Below are positions 1 through 14,000 of a stretch of DNA of 64,000 nt, in pieces. The notes beneath the pieces are model-generated. The model saw only the letters and a program-made list of their open reading frames with translations. It did no database searches and was not told where the DNA came from. Both the position numbers and the translations under genes were made by a program. The stretch comes from Poronia punctata (taxonomy: Eukaryota > Ascomycota > Sordariomycetes > Xylariales > Xylariaceae), in assembly GCA_022579005.1 (NCBI GenBank), contig MU401467.1:186001-250000 (forward strand), read 5' to 3'. Every line of letters starts with the position of its first letter. Positions within the stretch are counted from its first letter, which is position 1.

Positions 1-1514
1 ACGTTTGTTTTAGGGTATACGAGCTCAGGATATGGCGAATGGTGGGAACCTTGGCGGCCAGCTCGCTCGTTATCTCGGACCACAGGGATGATTGTACGCC
101 ACTCCCCTCGTCGCTTTCGAATATGATGTTTGCCTGTCTATTGTTGCGGGAAGGGTCAGCCAAGATGATGATGTCGTCGAGTATAGTGAAGCAAGAGCAA
201 TAAGGGGTAGACGTCAAAAGAGAAACTGAGTAGTAGGAATTTTGAAACTGCAAGGATACTCGAAAGACTTACTTTCGGTAATCTTCTTCCGACCCGTAAA
301 AGCGGATAAACTTTCCCTGGTGCCATGGTCAGTATAAAATAATTCTTAATCAAGTTTTTAAATAAGGGGATTTGTATGCCTCCATATACTTTTATTTGGA
401 GGGAAAAAAGGAGATAGATCACTTACATGTTCCCCCTCCTTGGTCCGCGCGGCAGCGATCAAAGTCCTAGCACCATTCTCAGGCGTCTTGGCCGCCAGAC
501 CCATGTAAGCGGCGATGAAAGCGTCAAAGACGCGGCTCTTTCCGGTGTAATGTCGCGCAAGCCCAGTTCGGACCATTCCCGGACAAGTCGTGTTGACGAT
601 GACTTCGGGACTGCGAAAGTGAAAAGAAAAGATGAAAAGCGTCAGTTAACGTTACGACAGACCAAGGCGATATTAAGTAGGTAAGTATACGCACCGACCA
701 TCTTTTCCTTTGGCCAACTCGGCTATCTCGCGACTGGCATAGTGTACCATGAGCTTGGTGGCGGCATACATGTCTCTTGGACCCGGCCAATTTGTCGGGT
801 TGTTGTAATATGCCAACACGCCATTCTTGTTCTTGTTCTTGTTCCAGGTCTTGATATCGGGACCTATGTGTTGACCAGATCCGACGATGACGATGTGGGG
901 AGGTGATGATGATGATGATGTCGATGATGTCGATGATGCGTGCTCAGACTTCATCCATGGGAGGAGGAGGAGGGCTAGGAGAGTTGTGCTGAGGACGTTT
1001 ACTTGGAGGTTTTGCTCCCTGTTTGGTTGAGTTGGGTGTTGTGATTAGCTTGTGTTCTTTCTTTCCGTAGTTATAACAGGGTGTGTGCTTGTGAGGAGTA
1101 CATAACATACCATCCCTCATCCACCACCGTGTGTTCGGTCCCAAGAACGCCCGCATTCAGAATAACCAAATCGAGACCCCCTCTCCCCATCCTCTTCTTC
1201 TTCACCTCTTCAACACAAGCGACTACGGAGTCGTAACGGTTCATATCGAGCTTGACCAGCGAAACAACCCCTTTACTACGTCCGCTTGTTTCTCTCGCCA
1301 ACTCCGCCAACACCGTTTCCGCGCCCCGGCTTGGATCCCGACTGGTGATTATGACTTCGGTAGCGCCTAGATTCACGAGATGGGCTGCGGCTGCGAGACC
1401 GAGACCGCTTGTTCCGCCGGTTATGAGCGCGCTTTTCCCCTCGAAGCTATCCGCGGGTGGGAGGGGGATGGGGAACCATTTCATGTATATCTGGTAAAGA
1501 AGTCCGCTTGGCAT
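1..1514 (-). CDS. Short-chain dehydrogenase/reductase (SDR), 3' end cut by window edge
   Basis: A classical NAD(P)(H)-dependent SDR oxidoreductase; the substrate cannot be told. Five exons join in frame: 1514-1111, 1018-695, 610-427, 316-273 and 137-<1. The nucleotide-binding motif TGGTSGLG is at residues 32-39, the NAG motif at 120-122, and the catalytic YxxxK (YAATK) at 219-223, with a candidate catalytic Ser in VGSG just after residue 180. The PG motif typical after the active site follows in exon 3 (CPGMVRTGLARH). A Ser-rich stretch and an Asn/Lys repeat between the core strand and the active site are longer than usual. The reading frame is still open at base 1, so the C-terminus is missing. 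It resembles the fungal retinol dehydrogenase/WW-oxidoreductase-like SDR group, but that is only a family-level guess. Confidence 0.85.
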
Positions 1515-2739
1515 TGTGTTTTGTTGATGATGGTTTTGGGTTGGTGTAAGTGTGTGTTCGGGTTCCAGTTAATATCTATGTATTCGGCGATGGTTTCAGA
1601 CAATCACGAATCTTTTAAAGAGTAAAAAAACACCTTTCCTGAGATTTAATGATAGATAAGACATCTTAAAGTTACTATATAGGTTTACATGGCCGACTCT
1701 TATACCTTTCCAGAATCTGAATATGGCTATCGTGTACGATTGCTTACAAACTTCCTCGTAAAGCAGGATTTTTCATCCTTCATTGTAATAGGCTCTTTAA
1801 ACCAGCATTTTTTGCGTGGCGCTAAAGTATTGTGAAGTTGCTTACTTATAATCTTGGTCGTCGGCGACTTTTCTTCTAGTATCGTCAGGGGAGACGGCGC
1901 CGTGTTGACCCGTTGTTTGTCTCCGAGCCAGGGCTAAAGTAGCCCCGTGGAAAAGTTCAACATTACCCACCCATATTTCTAGAATGGTCTAATATTATAT
2001 TCCGAATGAATTATTCTGAGGACGGGTCGCATGAAGATAAAGATTTAATTGGAGAGAAGTTCATCGCATGTTTTCCTCTAACTTTACGTCTTTCGAAGAA
2101 GACTTGACCGACGTGATGCGACTTTTTCGTGGGGGGTCTGTGATCTTACGAGTCGGCACACCAGGTATACGAGCCGTAGTAAAACATACTGGATAATCGG
2201 TCATACAATACCCAGAAACCAGGAAAGCTGGCCAATCAAGAATTATCTGTATATCGTGGATACCAGTCTTTCCAAGCCTTGACAAAACCTCATCAACTTC
2301 TCAGAACCTCTTATTGGGACAAGAAATGAAATATTCCCGTGTCCCTTCTTGATAAATCCGAATCTGGACAGCATACCCTGTAGTTGCGACCTAGACTAGA
2401 CTACCTTACCCTGAACCTTCATCGTTCGCCTTAAAAAAAGAGCAGCTACCCCACCATTTAAGCTTCAAGTCACAACGACTTTCTTAACCAATCAATCAGC
2501 ACCATTAAGCTCAGCTCAGAAAAATCTCCCCGGAGGTACTGTAATTATCTAGAAAGTATTATCTACACATACAGATCAAAAACCAACCCCACCTACGCTG
2601 CCTTATTTCGGGACAGAAGTGTTTGTTGTTGTATAAAAGGGAACTGGAGTAAATCTAGTATAAGGAAAAGAAAGAAAGGGCAGACGACACAAACCTTTGC
2701 AAGCGGACCTACCTACATATTCGAAAGAACACACCCGCG
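1515..2739. other. Intergenic region between divergent SDR and RRP42 genes
   Basis: I see no gene here. The short open frames lack family similarity and splice logic. It must carry the promoters of both divergent neighbours. The only clear motif is the TATA-like box next to RRP42, listed separately. Confidence 0.5.
2632..2639 (+). promoter_or_regulatory. TATA-like box upstream of RRP42
   Basis: TATAAAAG lies about 100 bp before the RRP42 start codon, a usual distance for a core promoter in filamentous fungi. This is a motif match only; the transcription start is not known. Confidence 0.35.
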
Positions 2740-3969
2740 ATGGCGACATCGCAACCCCTACTGCTCTCGCCGGCAGAGCTCGCCTACCTCCACAGCACAC
2801 TCAGCCTCACACCACCATTAAGACCAGACGGACGGACAGCCACGCAGTTCCGTCCATTGACGGCTGAGACGGGAATATTACCTGGCACGAACGGCAGCGC
2901 GCGGATATGTTTCGCCGATGGGACGGAAGCCGTAGTGGGAGTCAAGGCCGAAGTCGAGAAGACGACGACGACGACGGTGAATCTTGACGGCAGGGGAGAA
3001 GAAGAAGAAGAAGAAGAAGAAGACAACAATGAAAGGTGCGGAGAGAACGACTGGCTCGAATTATCGGTTGAGATCCCGGGATATCGCGACGACGATAGCA
3101 GTACGGTGTTTCTCGCCAGTATGCTGACCGAGGCTCTGCTGGCGGATGGCGAATTGACTAAGAAGTTGTGGATTAATCGCCGGTTTCATTGGAAGCTCTA
3201 TCTTGACGTAAGTTCCTATTCCAGCATCCCCGAGGTGTAGAGAAGGGAAAAGCAGCGGAACAATGAAGCAAGGATCAAGAAACTAATTCTGATACTATCT
3301 CTCTAGATCATCCTCATCTCACCTCCCCTATCCTACCCCCTCCCACTCCTCAGCCTAACCGCACACCTCGCCCTCCTCGCAACGAGACTCCCGCGGCTGA
3401 AATCCGAAGGCGACGAAGACCCCATGTTCGACGACGACTGGGCCGCCTCGCAACCAATATATCCCCGCGCATCCGGCTCTACTTCTTCTTCCCGACCGCC
3501 CATCACGTTGCTCGTCATGGCCGTCGGCGACAACATTATTTTCGACCCTTCGAAAGAAGAGCTGGCGGTAGCAGACTGCGCGCTCGCCGTGTCCGTCGGC
3601 GAGGCAGCGGGGGATGTGCGGGTGGATGACCCCGCCGCCATGGACATCGACGTTGACCGGGAAGTCAAGGCCGGTGGCACGCGCGCACTACGTCTCCTAT
3701 CCGTACGCACCATCGATCCACCGTCGCGACTGACCGCCCCCGGCGTACCTAATGCCGTGAACGCTGCGGCATGGGGCCACAGCGCGCCTGCTGCCGCGAA
3801 AGAGACCGGGCTGCGGGCTGTCGAGACAGACAACGTGGAGGGAGTGTGGAAAGCGCCGCGCGGCGGGGTTAAGATTACGCTTATAGGCACCATGGTGCAA
3901 AAGATACTAGAAAAAGGTGGCATCGCGGACGAGGTATTAGAAGGATTAGATGGTGTGGAGTTAGCATAG
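2740..3969 (+). CDS. RRP42: Exosome core subunit RRP42 (RNase PH-like)
   Basis: Structural RNase PH-fold subunit of the nuclear/cytoplasmic RNA exosome ring, which supports 3'-5' RNA processing and decay. Two exons, 2740-3207 and 3307-3969, give 376 aa. The N-terminus LSPAELAYLHSTLSL followed by RPDGRTATQFRPL and NGSARICFADGTEAVVGVKAE matches the RRP42/EXOSC7 family. The second exon carries the late RNase PH strands (LLVMAVGDNIIFDPSKEE) and the C-terminal helix. A Glu-rich insert near residues 87-98, encoded by GAA/GAG repeats, and a second acidic/Ala-rich insert around residues 210-240 make it longer than the yeast protein. Eukaryotic exosome ring subunits of this type are catalytically inactive in most lineages. 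It converges with the next gene, with about 175 bp between stop codons. Confidence 0.9.
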
Positions 3970-4144
3970 ACCGAGTCGCATTTTCGGCACTGATTTTTGC
4001 TACATGACACCACAATGCTTAAAGTCTACAAATAATGTACAGAAGCAGTGGCTCCCGGGCGTGCATTACATGGTATAAATTGTACATGGGGCAGCCCTCT
4101 CTCTGGTTTGAGAGATATCCGGCAGAATACAAATGCGAGATGCA

Positions 4145-5285
4145 TTAGAAAATGCCGAGGAATTTCTTCTTCTGCCTTCCTTCTGTGGCCTCTGCAGGCA
4201 CATTCGGCTCGGGCGTCGAAGAATCGACAACGGCAGCCGCGGAAGCAGCCCCGGGTGTCTCCGCAACATCCTCGGCGACCTCGGCCCTGGCGCCGAAGAT
4301 GCCCTTGTTTGCCGGTTCCATACCGTGGGCCTTGCGATACTCATTTCGCTTGCCGACGTCCTCGACCCTGCGGCGGCGCTTCTCAGCCGTTTGCGCGGAC
4401 TCGTGCTCCTCGGTCATGCGCAGAACCTCGAGGCAGGTACCGATGTATTGGAACGGATGCCGTGGGAACTCGGAGATGTCCGGGATCATGTCCATGTAGG
4501 GCGACTTAGCCTTGAAGTTTTGCACCCAAACGTACGCGGCCAGTGATGTTAGCGTGCCCTGGAAGGGGTGTTAGCTAGCTTTCTATTGCAATATAGAAGA
4601 CAAGAGGGACTGAAGTGCATGTCGAGACCCGTCTTACCAATGTGATAAACGTGTGAACACCTCGGCTGTGGATGAACCAGTGTGACCATGTGTTTGGCGG
4701 AGGCGGCAGTCCCGGATATGATTTCCTTGCCTGCGCCTGAACCTCTTCTGTCGTCATCGGCCCGCCATAATGCCGTGGTGTTGACCGTGGCAGTCTAGAG
4801 CCGTGTGAGGGTGGGTTGAATCGCGCTGGCTTCTCCAGCACAATAGGTTTGGAGGGGTCGACTTTGGGAGTAGCGGCAGGTTTTGCTGGAGACGGGGGTG
4901 TCTTTGGTTTTGGCGCGACTGTCTTGACAGTCGGCTGGCTCTCCGCAGCAACTGGTTTGGCGATAGGCTCTACAGTTTTGGCAGACGCTGCAGAAGCTTT
5001 AGGAGTCACGGGTCCTTTCGGGGTTAACTTCACGACGCCTGGCAGGTCTGAAGGTGGCTTTGTAGGTGCCGAGTGCTTCGCGGCTTTCGAGGCGGCCGAC
5101 GATTTTTTGGAGTAGGACCTTTGGCCGGCAATTGCGCCCTTTGTCTTGGTAGACTTCGAAGCCGCATTGGTAATATGCCGTGTTATTACCTGGCCGACAT
5201 CGAGAGGTCGAGTAGTAGCAGCACGCCACATTGGACTCGACTGCGGAAGGAGGAATCGTGGAATAGACGTCGCCTTAGAAGCCAT
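4145..5285 (-). CDS. Uncharacterised fungal mitochondrial membrane protein
   Basis: Two exons, 5285-4638 and 4558-4145, give 353 aa. The Met at 5285 is preferred over the upstream in-frame one at 5327 because it begins a good mitochondrial presequence (MASKATSIPRFLLPQSS, basic and hydroxylated, no acidic residues). Then comes a low-complexity Pro/Ala/Lys-rich linker (about residues 60-150), a conserved block around PSHGSRLPRSTPRHYGGP, and one predicted membrane segment built across the splice junction (VHTFITL-GTLTSLAAYVWV, about 210-228). A C-terminal charged tail follows, including KRRRRVEDVGKRNEYRKAHG. I recognise the layout as a conserved filamentous-fungal protein but know no function for it. 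The architecture suggests an inner-membrane protein with a short matrix-facing or intermembrane helical domain. Confidence 0.75.
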
Positions 5286-6158
5286 TGGTTGACAGGAGCT
5301 GACTAACGGGTGCAGCTCGGAAAGCAATCAAAAAGAGGTCACAATTGCTATCAACGTTAAACTTTAACATGTGGGCATGAATAGCCTCGCCAACAGTAAT
5401 TACTCGCGTGGATCAAACGTGAATCGGAGACGCATATTCACTTAGCGATGCGTACTTGTGGAAAGTGGACAAGGTGACCCATAAATTCCTGACTAGGATA
5501 TTGGCACGTTTCTCCGGGATACCGACGCCTATTCCTACGAGTACGAGTACTGTAATCTGTACTCTGTAAAAGTGCTGTGGTGAAATTCCAACCATTATTT
5601 TTTGTCTCATCAGGGGTACGGAGAAAACATTGACTTGTCGAAAATTTCTCATGTGGTCTTGGCGTGCTTTTAACTCTGCATACCTAGACTGCAATAGGCA
5701 ATTACTGTTTTCTATCCAATATACCGCTCGCCCTATCCACGAAAGCAGCGAAAGTACCCGGCTTTTGTCTTTGCTAGGCGTGGTACGTAATGGAAGGTTT
5801 GGCCCGGGTTCCCCCGGGAGCTGTATTATTTCAGGGAGTACGCGATTGGCTGGATGGGAGCGGCTTAGTGCCACACTTGTGGCACCAAAGACCCATAGTG
5901 ACGATCGAAAGCGTTAGATTTTCCTCTTTAGCTAGCATGCAAGGCCGGCAAGCAACAAAGTCTTGAGCTCATCAGTTTCCCTTTAAATCCTGATTGCCTC
6001 AATTTTTTTTCCCTCCCTCTGAATAAAATCTCCTAAGAACACATCATCAACCTTGCGATACCCTCATTCACCTCTTACGACTACAACAACTTTTGTTGTG
6101 TGCTACTGTACCATTAAATCTTCTTAATCACTTCTATTAAATCCACATAATCTTCAAA
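5286..6158. other. Divergent intergenic region upstream of cytochrome c
   Basis: No supported gene. A 153-aa minus-strand open frame inside has no family similarity and no conserved start context. Pyrimidine-rich stretches precede the cytochrome c start codon, as is common in highly expressed fungal genes. Confidence 0.5.
5845..5849 (-). promoter_or_regulatory. CCAAT box in cytochrome c promoter
   Basis: ATTGG on the plus strand (CCAAT on minus) about 310 bp before the cytochrome c start codon. In fungi the HAP/CCAAT-binding complex controls respiratory genes, so the site is plausible, but a 5-bp match alone is weak. Confidence 0.25.
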
Positions 6159-7073
<915 letters not shown>

Positions 7074-7785
7074 AAAGTTTAACCGCGCGCGAGGCGGACG
7101 TGTAACGATAAAGCATTGCATAGAGATACAGGCCCGACGGTGTTTGTATTTATAGACTAGACTACATTGGCAGCACTTTTTCGCTGGTTCGAGCATATAT
7201 CCATCTCCTCTTAATTCGTTTCTGCAAACAGGACTCGGCGGCAAACAGGTTAAGCCAGGAGTTGGTGCTCCATCTGGGAAGGCTGGGGTGGGACCGTTCG
7301 TGTTGAAATTACTAGTAATATATATTATGTATGACCTGTATATGACAAAAAAGCAAAATACCTACCTATTCCCTTTAACATATCGATTCTTCATATCTTG
7401 TCTTGTGTGAAATTTTATCAATACGTGAGGCAATATTTGCATAGATAATAGCTACGGTAAGTTGCCGGTTAAGACCATCCATGTGTCCACACTATGGCGG
7501 TGACATCGAGATCTGCCTTCGGAGCTTTTCTCCTGTGCCAAGCCATGGTGCCAAGCCATGGTGCCAAGCAAGTAGGTAGACCGTAGATCCATCATATGGC
7601 AAACGTATCATCTACAAGAATGTCCCTAAACTTTCCACAAAATGAGCCCAAAATACAGAGTCATACCTTCGTTTCAAAAGAAATCTAACAAAAGGGAGGT
7701 ATATCTAGTTGCCTTGTCTATTAGTTAAGCATCGACTCACTCCCTCGCTATGTATGCATGTATCATCCTCGTAGCTTTTATCTAA
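7074..7785. other. Spacer between cytochrome c and the retroelement
   Basis: Holds the cytochrome c 3' untranslated region. Apart from a 13-bp tandem repeat listed separately I see no gene. The base composition is ordinary up to the target duplication AGTAT at 7786-7790. Confidence 0.5.
7535..7569. repeat. 13-bp tandem repeat, about 2.7 copies
   Basis: The unit GTGCCAAGCCATG occurs twice exactly, followed by a third partial copy (GTGCCAAGC). It is a short minisatellite in the spacer with no visible role. Confidence 0.8.
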
Positions 7786-7790
7786 AGTAT

Positions 7791-8082
7791 TGTGACAGAT
7801 AAAGCATGTGACCTGGATCTAAAAGGTATTAGAAGTACTTTAGGTAACTAAGTATATAGTAACCTTATTTTAAATAAGGTAAGATACGCTGCGCGTATTT
7901 TAAACTATTATATAATATGTACTTATACCTAAAAAGTACTAAAAATATATAAAGCACTTTAAACCTAGTTAAATACTTTTATAGATTATAGTTAATTATA
8001 TTACATTTTTAAGCATATAGTTTTACTTTTAATGCTTTATACTTATTTTAATTTATTTTGTTTGCTGCAATTTATTATTAAA
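7791..8082. repeat. Left LTR (292 bp)
   Basis: Aligns without gaps to 17087-17378. I count about 38 differences by eye, all transitions. For roughly the first 135 bp this copy keeps the C and G residues (for example GCATGTGACCTGGATCT), while its inner end is converted to T and A. It carries an unmutated version of the outer left edge. Confidence 0.9.
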
Positions 8083-11000
8083 GTTATAAGCTTAGTTTGC
8101 TTATAAAAAACTAGTGCTACTTTTAAAAGCTTAAAAGCTAGTTAACTACTTATAACTTTATTTTTAAACCTTTATTTATAAACTATTTAATATAAACTTT
8201 AACTTATTTAAAACTATTTTAAATATATTTAACTTTTTTAATACTTTTTTATTTAAATAAGCATTTTAATATAACTTAAAAAGCTTTTAAGCATTTAAAA
8301 TATTAAAAAATAAAATTAATGCAAATATTACTTTTAAAAATGCTTATAACTAAGCAAAGTAGTATTAAAAGCTTAAGTTTATTTATTACTAACGTAGCAT
8401 TTAGGAAAAAATAAACCTAAATGCTTTTAAAACTACTTATAGCTTAACAAAGCTTTATAAAAATTTTATTAAAAAAAAAGCAAAAAAGGTTATTGTTTAG
8501 TATTAACTGCACAAACACTATAAAGCATAGCTACGCTATTTTAATAACTTTTAAAATAATAAAAAACTTAATTTTTTTAAAACTTTAAACTTAAATAAAG
8601 CTAAAATTTAAGCTATATATAAAACAATAATTAATAAAAATAGCAAGCATAAAAAATAAGTTATTATGCTTTAAGTATATTTAACTTTTATTTAAAATTA
8701 AATTAATAAAATAGTTAACAATTGCTTTAAAAGCTAAGTTTAAGTGCTTTAAAACTAAAACTGCAATTATACGCTTTAAAACTTTATTTAGCGCTTAAAA
8801 AAAATTGTTGCCTTATATAATATTAAATTTTAATAAATTGCTTAAAAAACATATTATTAAGTGCTTGCTAAAGCATAAAAAAGTTTAGTTAAGCTAAGCA
8901 AGTAGTATAAAAAATAGCAAGCAGCGTATAACAAAGCTTTTAACTATAATATAGTAAATATTAAAAAGCTATTAGCAGTAAAAATTTTTTTAACTATAGT
9001 AAGCACTAAAATTATATTAAAGTAAGCCTAAAATAAAAAAATACAACTTTTTTACTACTAAGCCCTTAGTAAATTAATTTTAATGCTTATAAAATATGCT
9101 AAAATCTTTAAAAAGTATAATTAAAAGTTAAAAAATTAAAAAAAAGCCGGTATTTTAGCTATTTTTATAATAGTAGTTTTAAACAACTTTAAAAAAGCAA
9201 AAGCACTTTAAGTAAAGTTAAGTATTAAAAACGCTTTTAAAAGCAAGTCTTGCTTATATTTTTTTAAAAATAAAAAAAACAATTACTTATAATTACTATA
9301 TAAGTATATTTACTTTTAGCGCGCTATTATTAAATCTATAAGCTTTAAAGGTTTTTAAATAAGTAATAAGTATATTAAAAAAACTAAAAAGCGCTACTTA
9401 CTTGCTAAGTAAAATAAATTTTAATAAAAAATTGTAAAAAAAAGGTAAGCAATACTATTAAAACTTATAAGCTTTAAAAAAAAAAAAAAATTAAATAAGC
9501 AAAAAAATTTTAGCTAAAGCAAGTATTTACTTAAAAATTAAATTTATATAGTAATTAATTTAGTAAGCTTTAGTATTAAAACTAAAAACTTTGCTATGTT
9601 TATAATATTTAAACAATTTTAATATATATTAGCAAATAATATAGTGCTAAATAATTATAAAGTAGTTTACTTAGTTAATAAACTAAATTTATTAAATAAA
9701 AAAAGCTTTTAAGCTACGTTTAATAGTAGCGTTTTATTTAGCACTATAAGCTTTTTAGTAATTAAAAAAAGTTAATAAATAATTTAAAAAGTAATAAATA
9801 AGATTATAAGCCTTTATATAAAAAACTTAGTTTTAAAAAATATAAACGTAGTTAAAAGTTTTTATATTAATATTGTTTTAAAAGCTTAACTTTAGCAAAA
9901 AAAAATTTAATATTATAGTTTTAACTACTTGCTTTAATATAAATTAATTAAGCATAATACTATACTTAAAATATTTGCATATTATTATAACTTAGTTTTT
10001 TTTAAATATAAGCTTTAATTTTTTTACTTTAGTAGTTACTTAGTAAACTTTATAATATTTTTTAATATTTTATTTAGTACTACAAAGATTATAATAGCTA
10101 TTATAAAAAGAAAATATTAACTTTTTAAAAACTTATTATAACTATAAACTAATTTAAAAAAATTATAGTACTTAAAAGCAAAACACTTAAGTTTAAAAGC
10201 TTTGCAAGCTTTAGCTAATAAAGCATAAAACATTAAAATTTAAAAAACGCTTTATATTAAGTATAATAGCTATGCTACTACTTATATAATTAAAGTAGTA
10301 TTTTGCTAAACTTTAAAGCATTGCGCAAGTTAGCTATTTTAAAAAATTTATTAAAATTTATTTAATTATAAAAAAAGCTATAATAAATTTATATAAATAT
10401 TAGTTTTAAAAAATAAATATAGTAAAATACTTTAAGCTTTTTTACTATAAAAAAAAAGCTTAGAACTAATACTTAAAAAGCTTACTAGTTTTAAAAAGTA
10501 AGTAAAATACTAGTTTAAACTTTTTTTTTACTTTTTTTGCTATAATAATAAAAAAGCAGTTATTGCTATAAAAAAAAAACTAAGTATAAAAAGTAGTATA
10601 AAAAAAAAAAATTATAATAAAAACCTTACTTATATACGTTAAAAAACTAGTAAAAGCAAGTAAATAAGCTAAATAATAAATTATATGCAAGTTAACTGCT
10701 ATAATAAACAAAGCACGTTTGCTTACTAAACTATAGCTAAAAATAGTTTAAGCAATAATATAATTATATAACTAAAGCTTTTTAAAAGCTTACAATTTTT
10801 ATAGCTTATTTAAAAAGCTTTATATATAGTTTATATATTATTTTTGCTAGTATATACTAAAAGTAAAAAAAGTATTCATAAGTAATTTTAAATTAAACTA
10901 GTTAAAAATAGTAGCATATAAATATAAATACTATTTATTAAAATAAGATTTTTTTATAAGTTGTTAAAAATAAGCATTTAAAATAAAACTTTAAGTATAT

Positions 11001-14000
11001 ATAAAATATATAATAAAGTATATAATAACTAACTTATACTAAATTTAAATACTTATAATAAAGCAAGTAATTATGTTTAAAAATATAAAGTTTAATAAAA
11101 TATAGTTTTATAACTTAAAAAAAACTTATAAATATATTAGTTAAAAAATAATATAGTATAAGTTTATTAAAGTTAAACTAATACTAATATTATTTTTTAA
11201 TAAACTTTTAAATAATAAAACTAAAAATATTTTAAGTTATAAAATATTACTTAATACGCTATTAGCAATAAAAAAAACTAAAAGTATGCTTAAACTAATT
11301 AAAAGCTTAAATAGCTTTTTATAAGCTTATAAGTTAAAAGTAAGTATAGCACAAAAGTAAGTAAAGCTACTTAAAAACTTATAATATTAGCAATAAAAAC
11401 TTATAACTTTTAAAAATACGCTAAAGCTTTTTAAGCAAAAAAAATAGCATAACTAAAAACTTAAACAATAAGGCAATATACTAGTAGCACTTAAAAAAAG
11501 TATATAAAATATAAAGCAAAGATTATAAAAGTTAAATATATTAAAAAAAACGCTATAAGCTAATATTAATAAGTAGCTTAAATAAAAAATAGCTACTTTA
11601 AAGCGTTTAAGCTTACAAAATAATATAATAAAGCATTAAAACATAACTTTAAATGCTTAATTATATTTAATAATAAAAAAAAAAGCTTTAAAGCATTAAA
11701 AAAACTTTTATAATGTTTTAAAGCATTTTAATACTTTTAATATATAACTTAAAAAAAAGCAAAATAAAGCTTTTAAAAAAAAAGCATAAAGCTTAAATGC
11801 TTTTAATATAAAAAAGCTAAAAATAAAAAAAAAATATACTTAGTAAAAACTTTTAAAACAAGTTAAAAAAAGTAAAAAACTTTATAAATTTTTACTTTAT
11901 AATAAAGCTAAAAAAAGCAATTAGTATATATTTATAATACTTATATATAGCAAAAATATAATTATAATATTAAATAATAATAATAAATATTAAAAATTTT
12001 TTTTAAAAACATTTTTTTTAAATTAACTAAAAGCAATTTACTAAGAAAATTAAAAATACAAGACTTTATATGCTATATTTATAGTAGTAATAAAGTAAAT
12101 AAAAGCAAAACGTTTAAGTGCTTTTTTAAAAAAGAAAATTTACTAAAATAACTTAGTAAAGCTAAAACTTAAATATTAAAAAAACTTTATAATATATTTG
12201 CTAAAAAAGTATTTTAAAAAAAGCGCAAAAAAAAAGCTAAATTAAATGCTTATACTTAACGTTATAAAATATATTTTATATAAAAATGCAATAAGCAAGC
12301 TATTATTATTAAAATAAATATTTGCTTATAAGTTTAATAAAAAAAAGTATTTTATAAACTATAAAGCTAAATTAGTAATAAAAAAAAATTAATAAGTAAT
12401 TAATACTTTTTAGTTAACTTATATAGCTACTTTTGCTATCTTAACTTTTTAATTAGTTATAGTAATAGTAGCTTACTTTAGTTTTAAATATAAATAATAT
12501 AATATTAAAAGCGCGTTTTTTAATATAAGTAAAAAAAGTAAAAAGCTAATAGTATATAATATGCTTAATAGTATAAAAAAGCATTTTAATAAAGTTATGC
12601 TACTTTTAAAAGCATTATATAGTTTAAAAAACTTGCTTTTTTTTTAATATAAAAAATTTTTAAATACGCTAATAAAACTTAGTTTTATACTTTTTAAAAA
12701 AAAACCTTGCTTGTTTTATAATAAAAACTGCTAAATATTAGTAGTTTTCTATATAAACAATTTTTTAGTACTATACTTAAAGTTTTATAAAGCGTAAGCG
12801 TTTTAAGTAACCTAAAGTATTAAATAAGCATATAAAATTAAAAACTAAAAAAACATTATATAGTTTTTTAAAATTAAAGTAGTAAAAAAAAAAAAAAAAA
12901 AAAAACAATTTCTTTACTATATAACTAATATATTAAAAAAGTAGCTAAGCGTTATAATTTAGCTAATAAAAGCTAAACACTATATATACTACTACCTTAT
13001 AAAAAACTAAAAAAGTTTAAAAGCATAGCAATAAAAGCGCAAATTAAAGCATATTAAAAGCGCGTAAAATTAATTATATATATAGCAATTATAATAAAAG
13101 CAAATATATTATATACTATATTATTTTTATTAAAGTTTTTAATTAACTTAAGTTTAAAGCATTTAGTTATAGTAAATTAAGTTATTAAGTATTTATATTA
13201 TATTAAAAAGCTAAAAATAATAATAAACTATTTTTTTAATAGCTTATAAGCATTAATAATAGCAAAAAATGCGTTTTTTGCTAATAATCTAAAAATATAG
13301 CAATTTTTTTACAAATATTTAATAAGTTTATAAAAAAGCCTAATTACTTAAAAAGCATATTAATAAAATATAGTTTTTATTTTTACTATAAAAGCAAAGT
13401 TAATAATTTTAAAACTAATAAGTAAAAAGGCTATAGCGCTAAAGCGTTTAATAGCTAATATAAAGCTTAATTTTAATTAAAACTAAAAAATTTACTTTAA
13501 TAATATATAAGTAATCTGCTTAGCAATAAAAAATAAAAAACATATTAGCACTTAATTAAAACATATTAATATATAAAACGTATAAATATATAAGCAATAT
13601 TAAAAAAGCTTATTTAAAATTAAATATATAGCAATAGCTAACATACTAGCTAACAAACTTACTAAAAACTTATTTTAAAAAGCGTTTAAGCATTTTAAAT
13701 TACTACTAAACTTATAACAAATTTTAATACTACTACTTAAAATAAAAAATTAACTTTAAAAAATAGCAAAGCATTATACTTTAATTAAAAAAAAGCATAA
13801 GTATTAAAAGTTTATTATAAAACTTTAATATTTATATTTAAACTAGCTAAGTAAAATTACTTAAAAAATAATAAATAATAAACAAGTATAAAATAAAACT
13901 AATTTAATTTTTTTTAAAAGCTTTTTTGCTTTTTACCTTTTTTTTTTACTTTTTTTTTTTAAGCATTAACAATACGCTGTTAACTTTAACTATTATAAGC

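Noticed and set aside
3333..4013. 226-aa open frame on the minus strand
   Set aside because: Antisense to RRP42 exon 2, Ser/Ala/Pro-rich low complexity, no similarity.
5567..5581. 15-bp word shared with 36875-36889 (TGTAAAAGTGCTGTG)
   Set aside because: Flanks do not align; a few 15-bp matches are expected by chance in 64 kb.
5413..5874. 153-aa minus-strand frame upstream of cytochrome c
   Set aside because: No similarity and no sign of conservation; sits in the promoter interval.
12884..12905. Run of 22 A residues as a possible polypurine tract or retroposon tail
   Set aside because: Located in the middle of the mutated element, where any purine run would become poly(A) through G-to-A change; not diagnostic.
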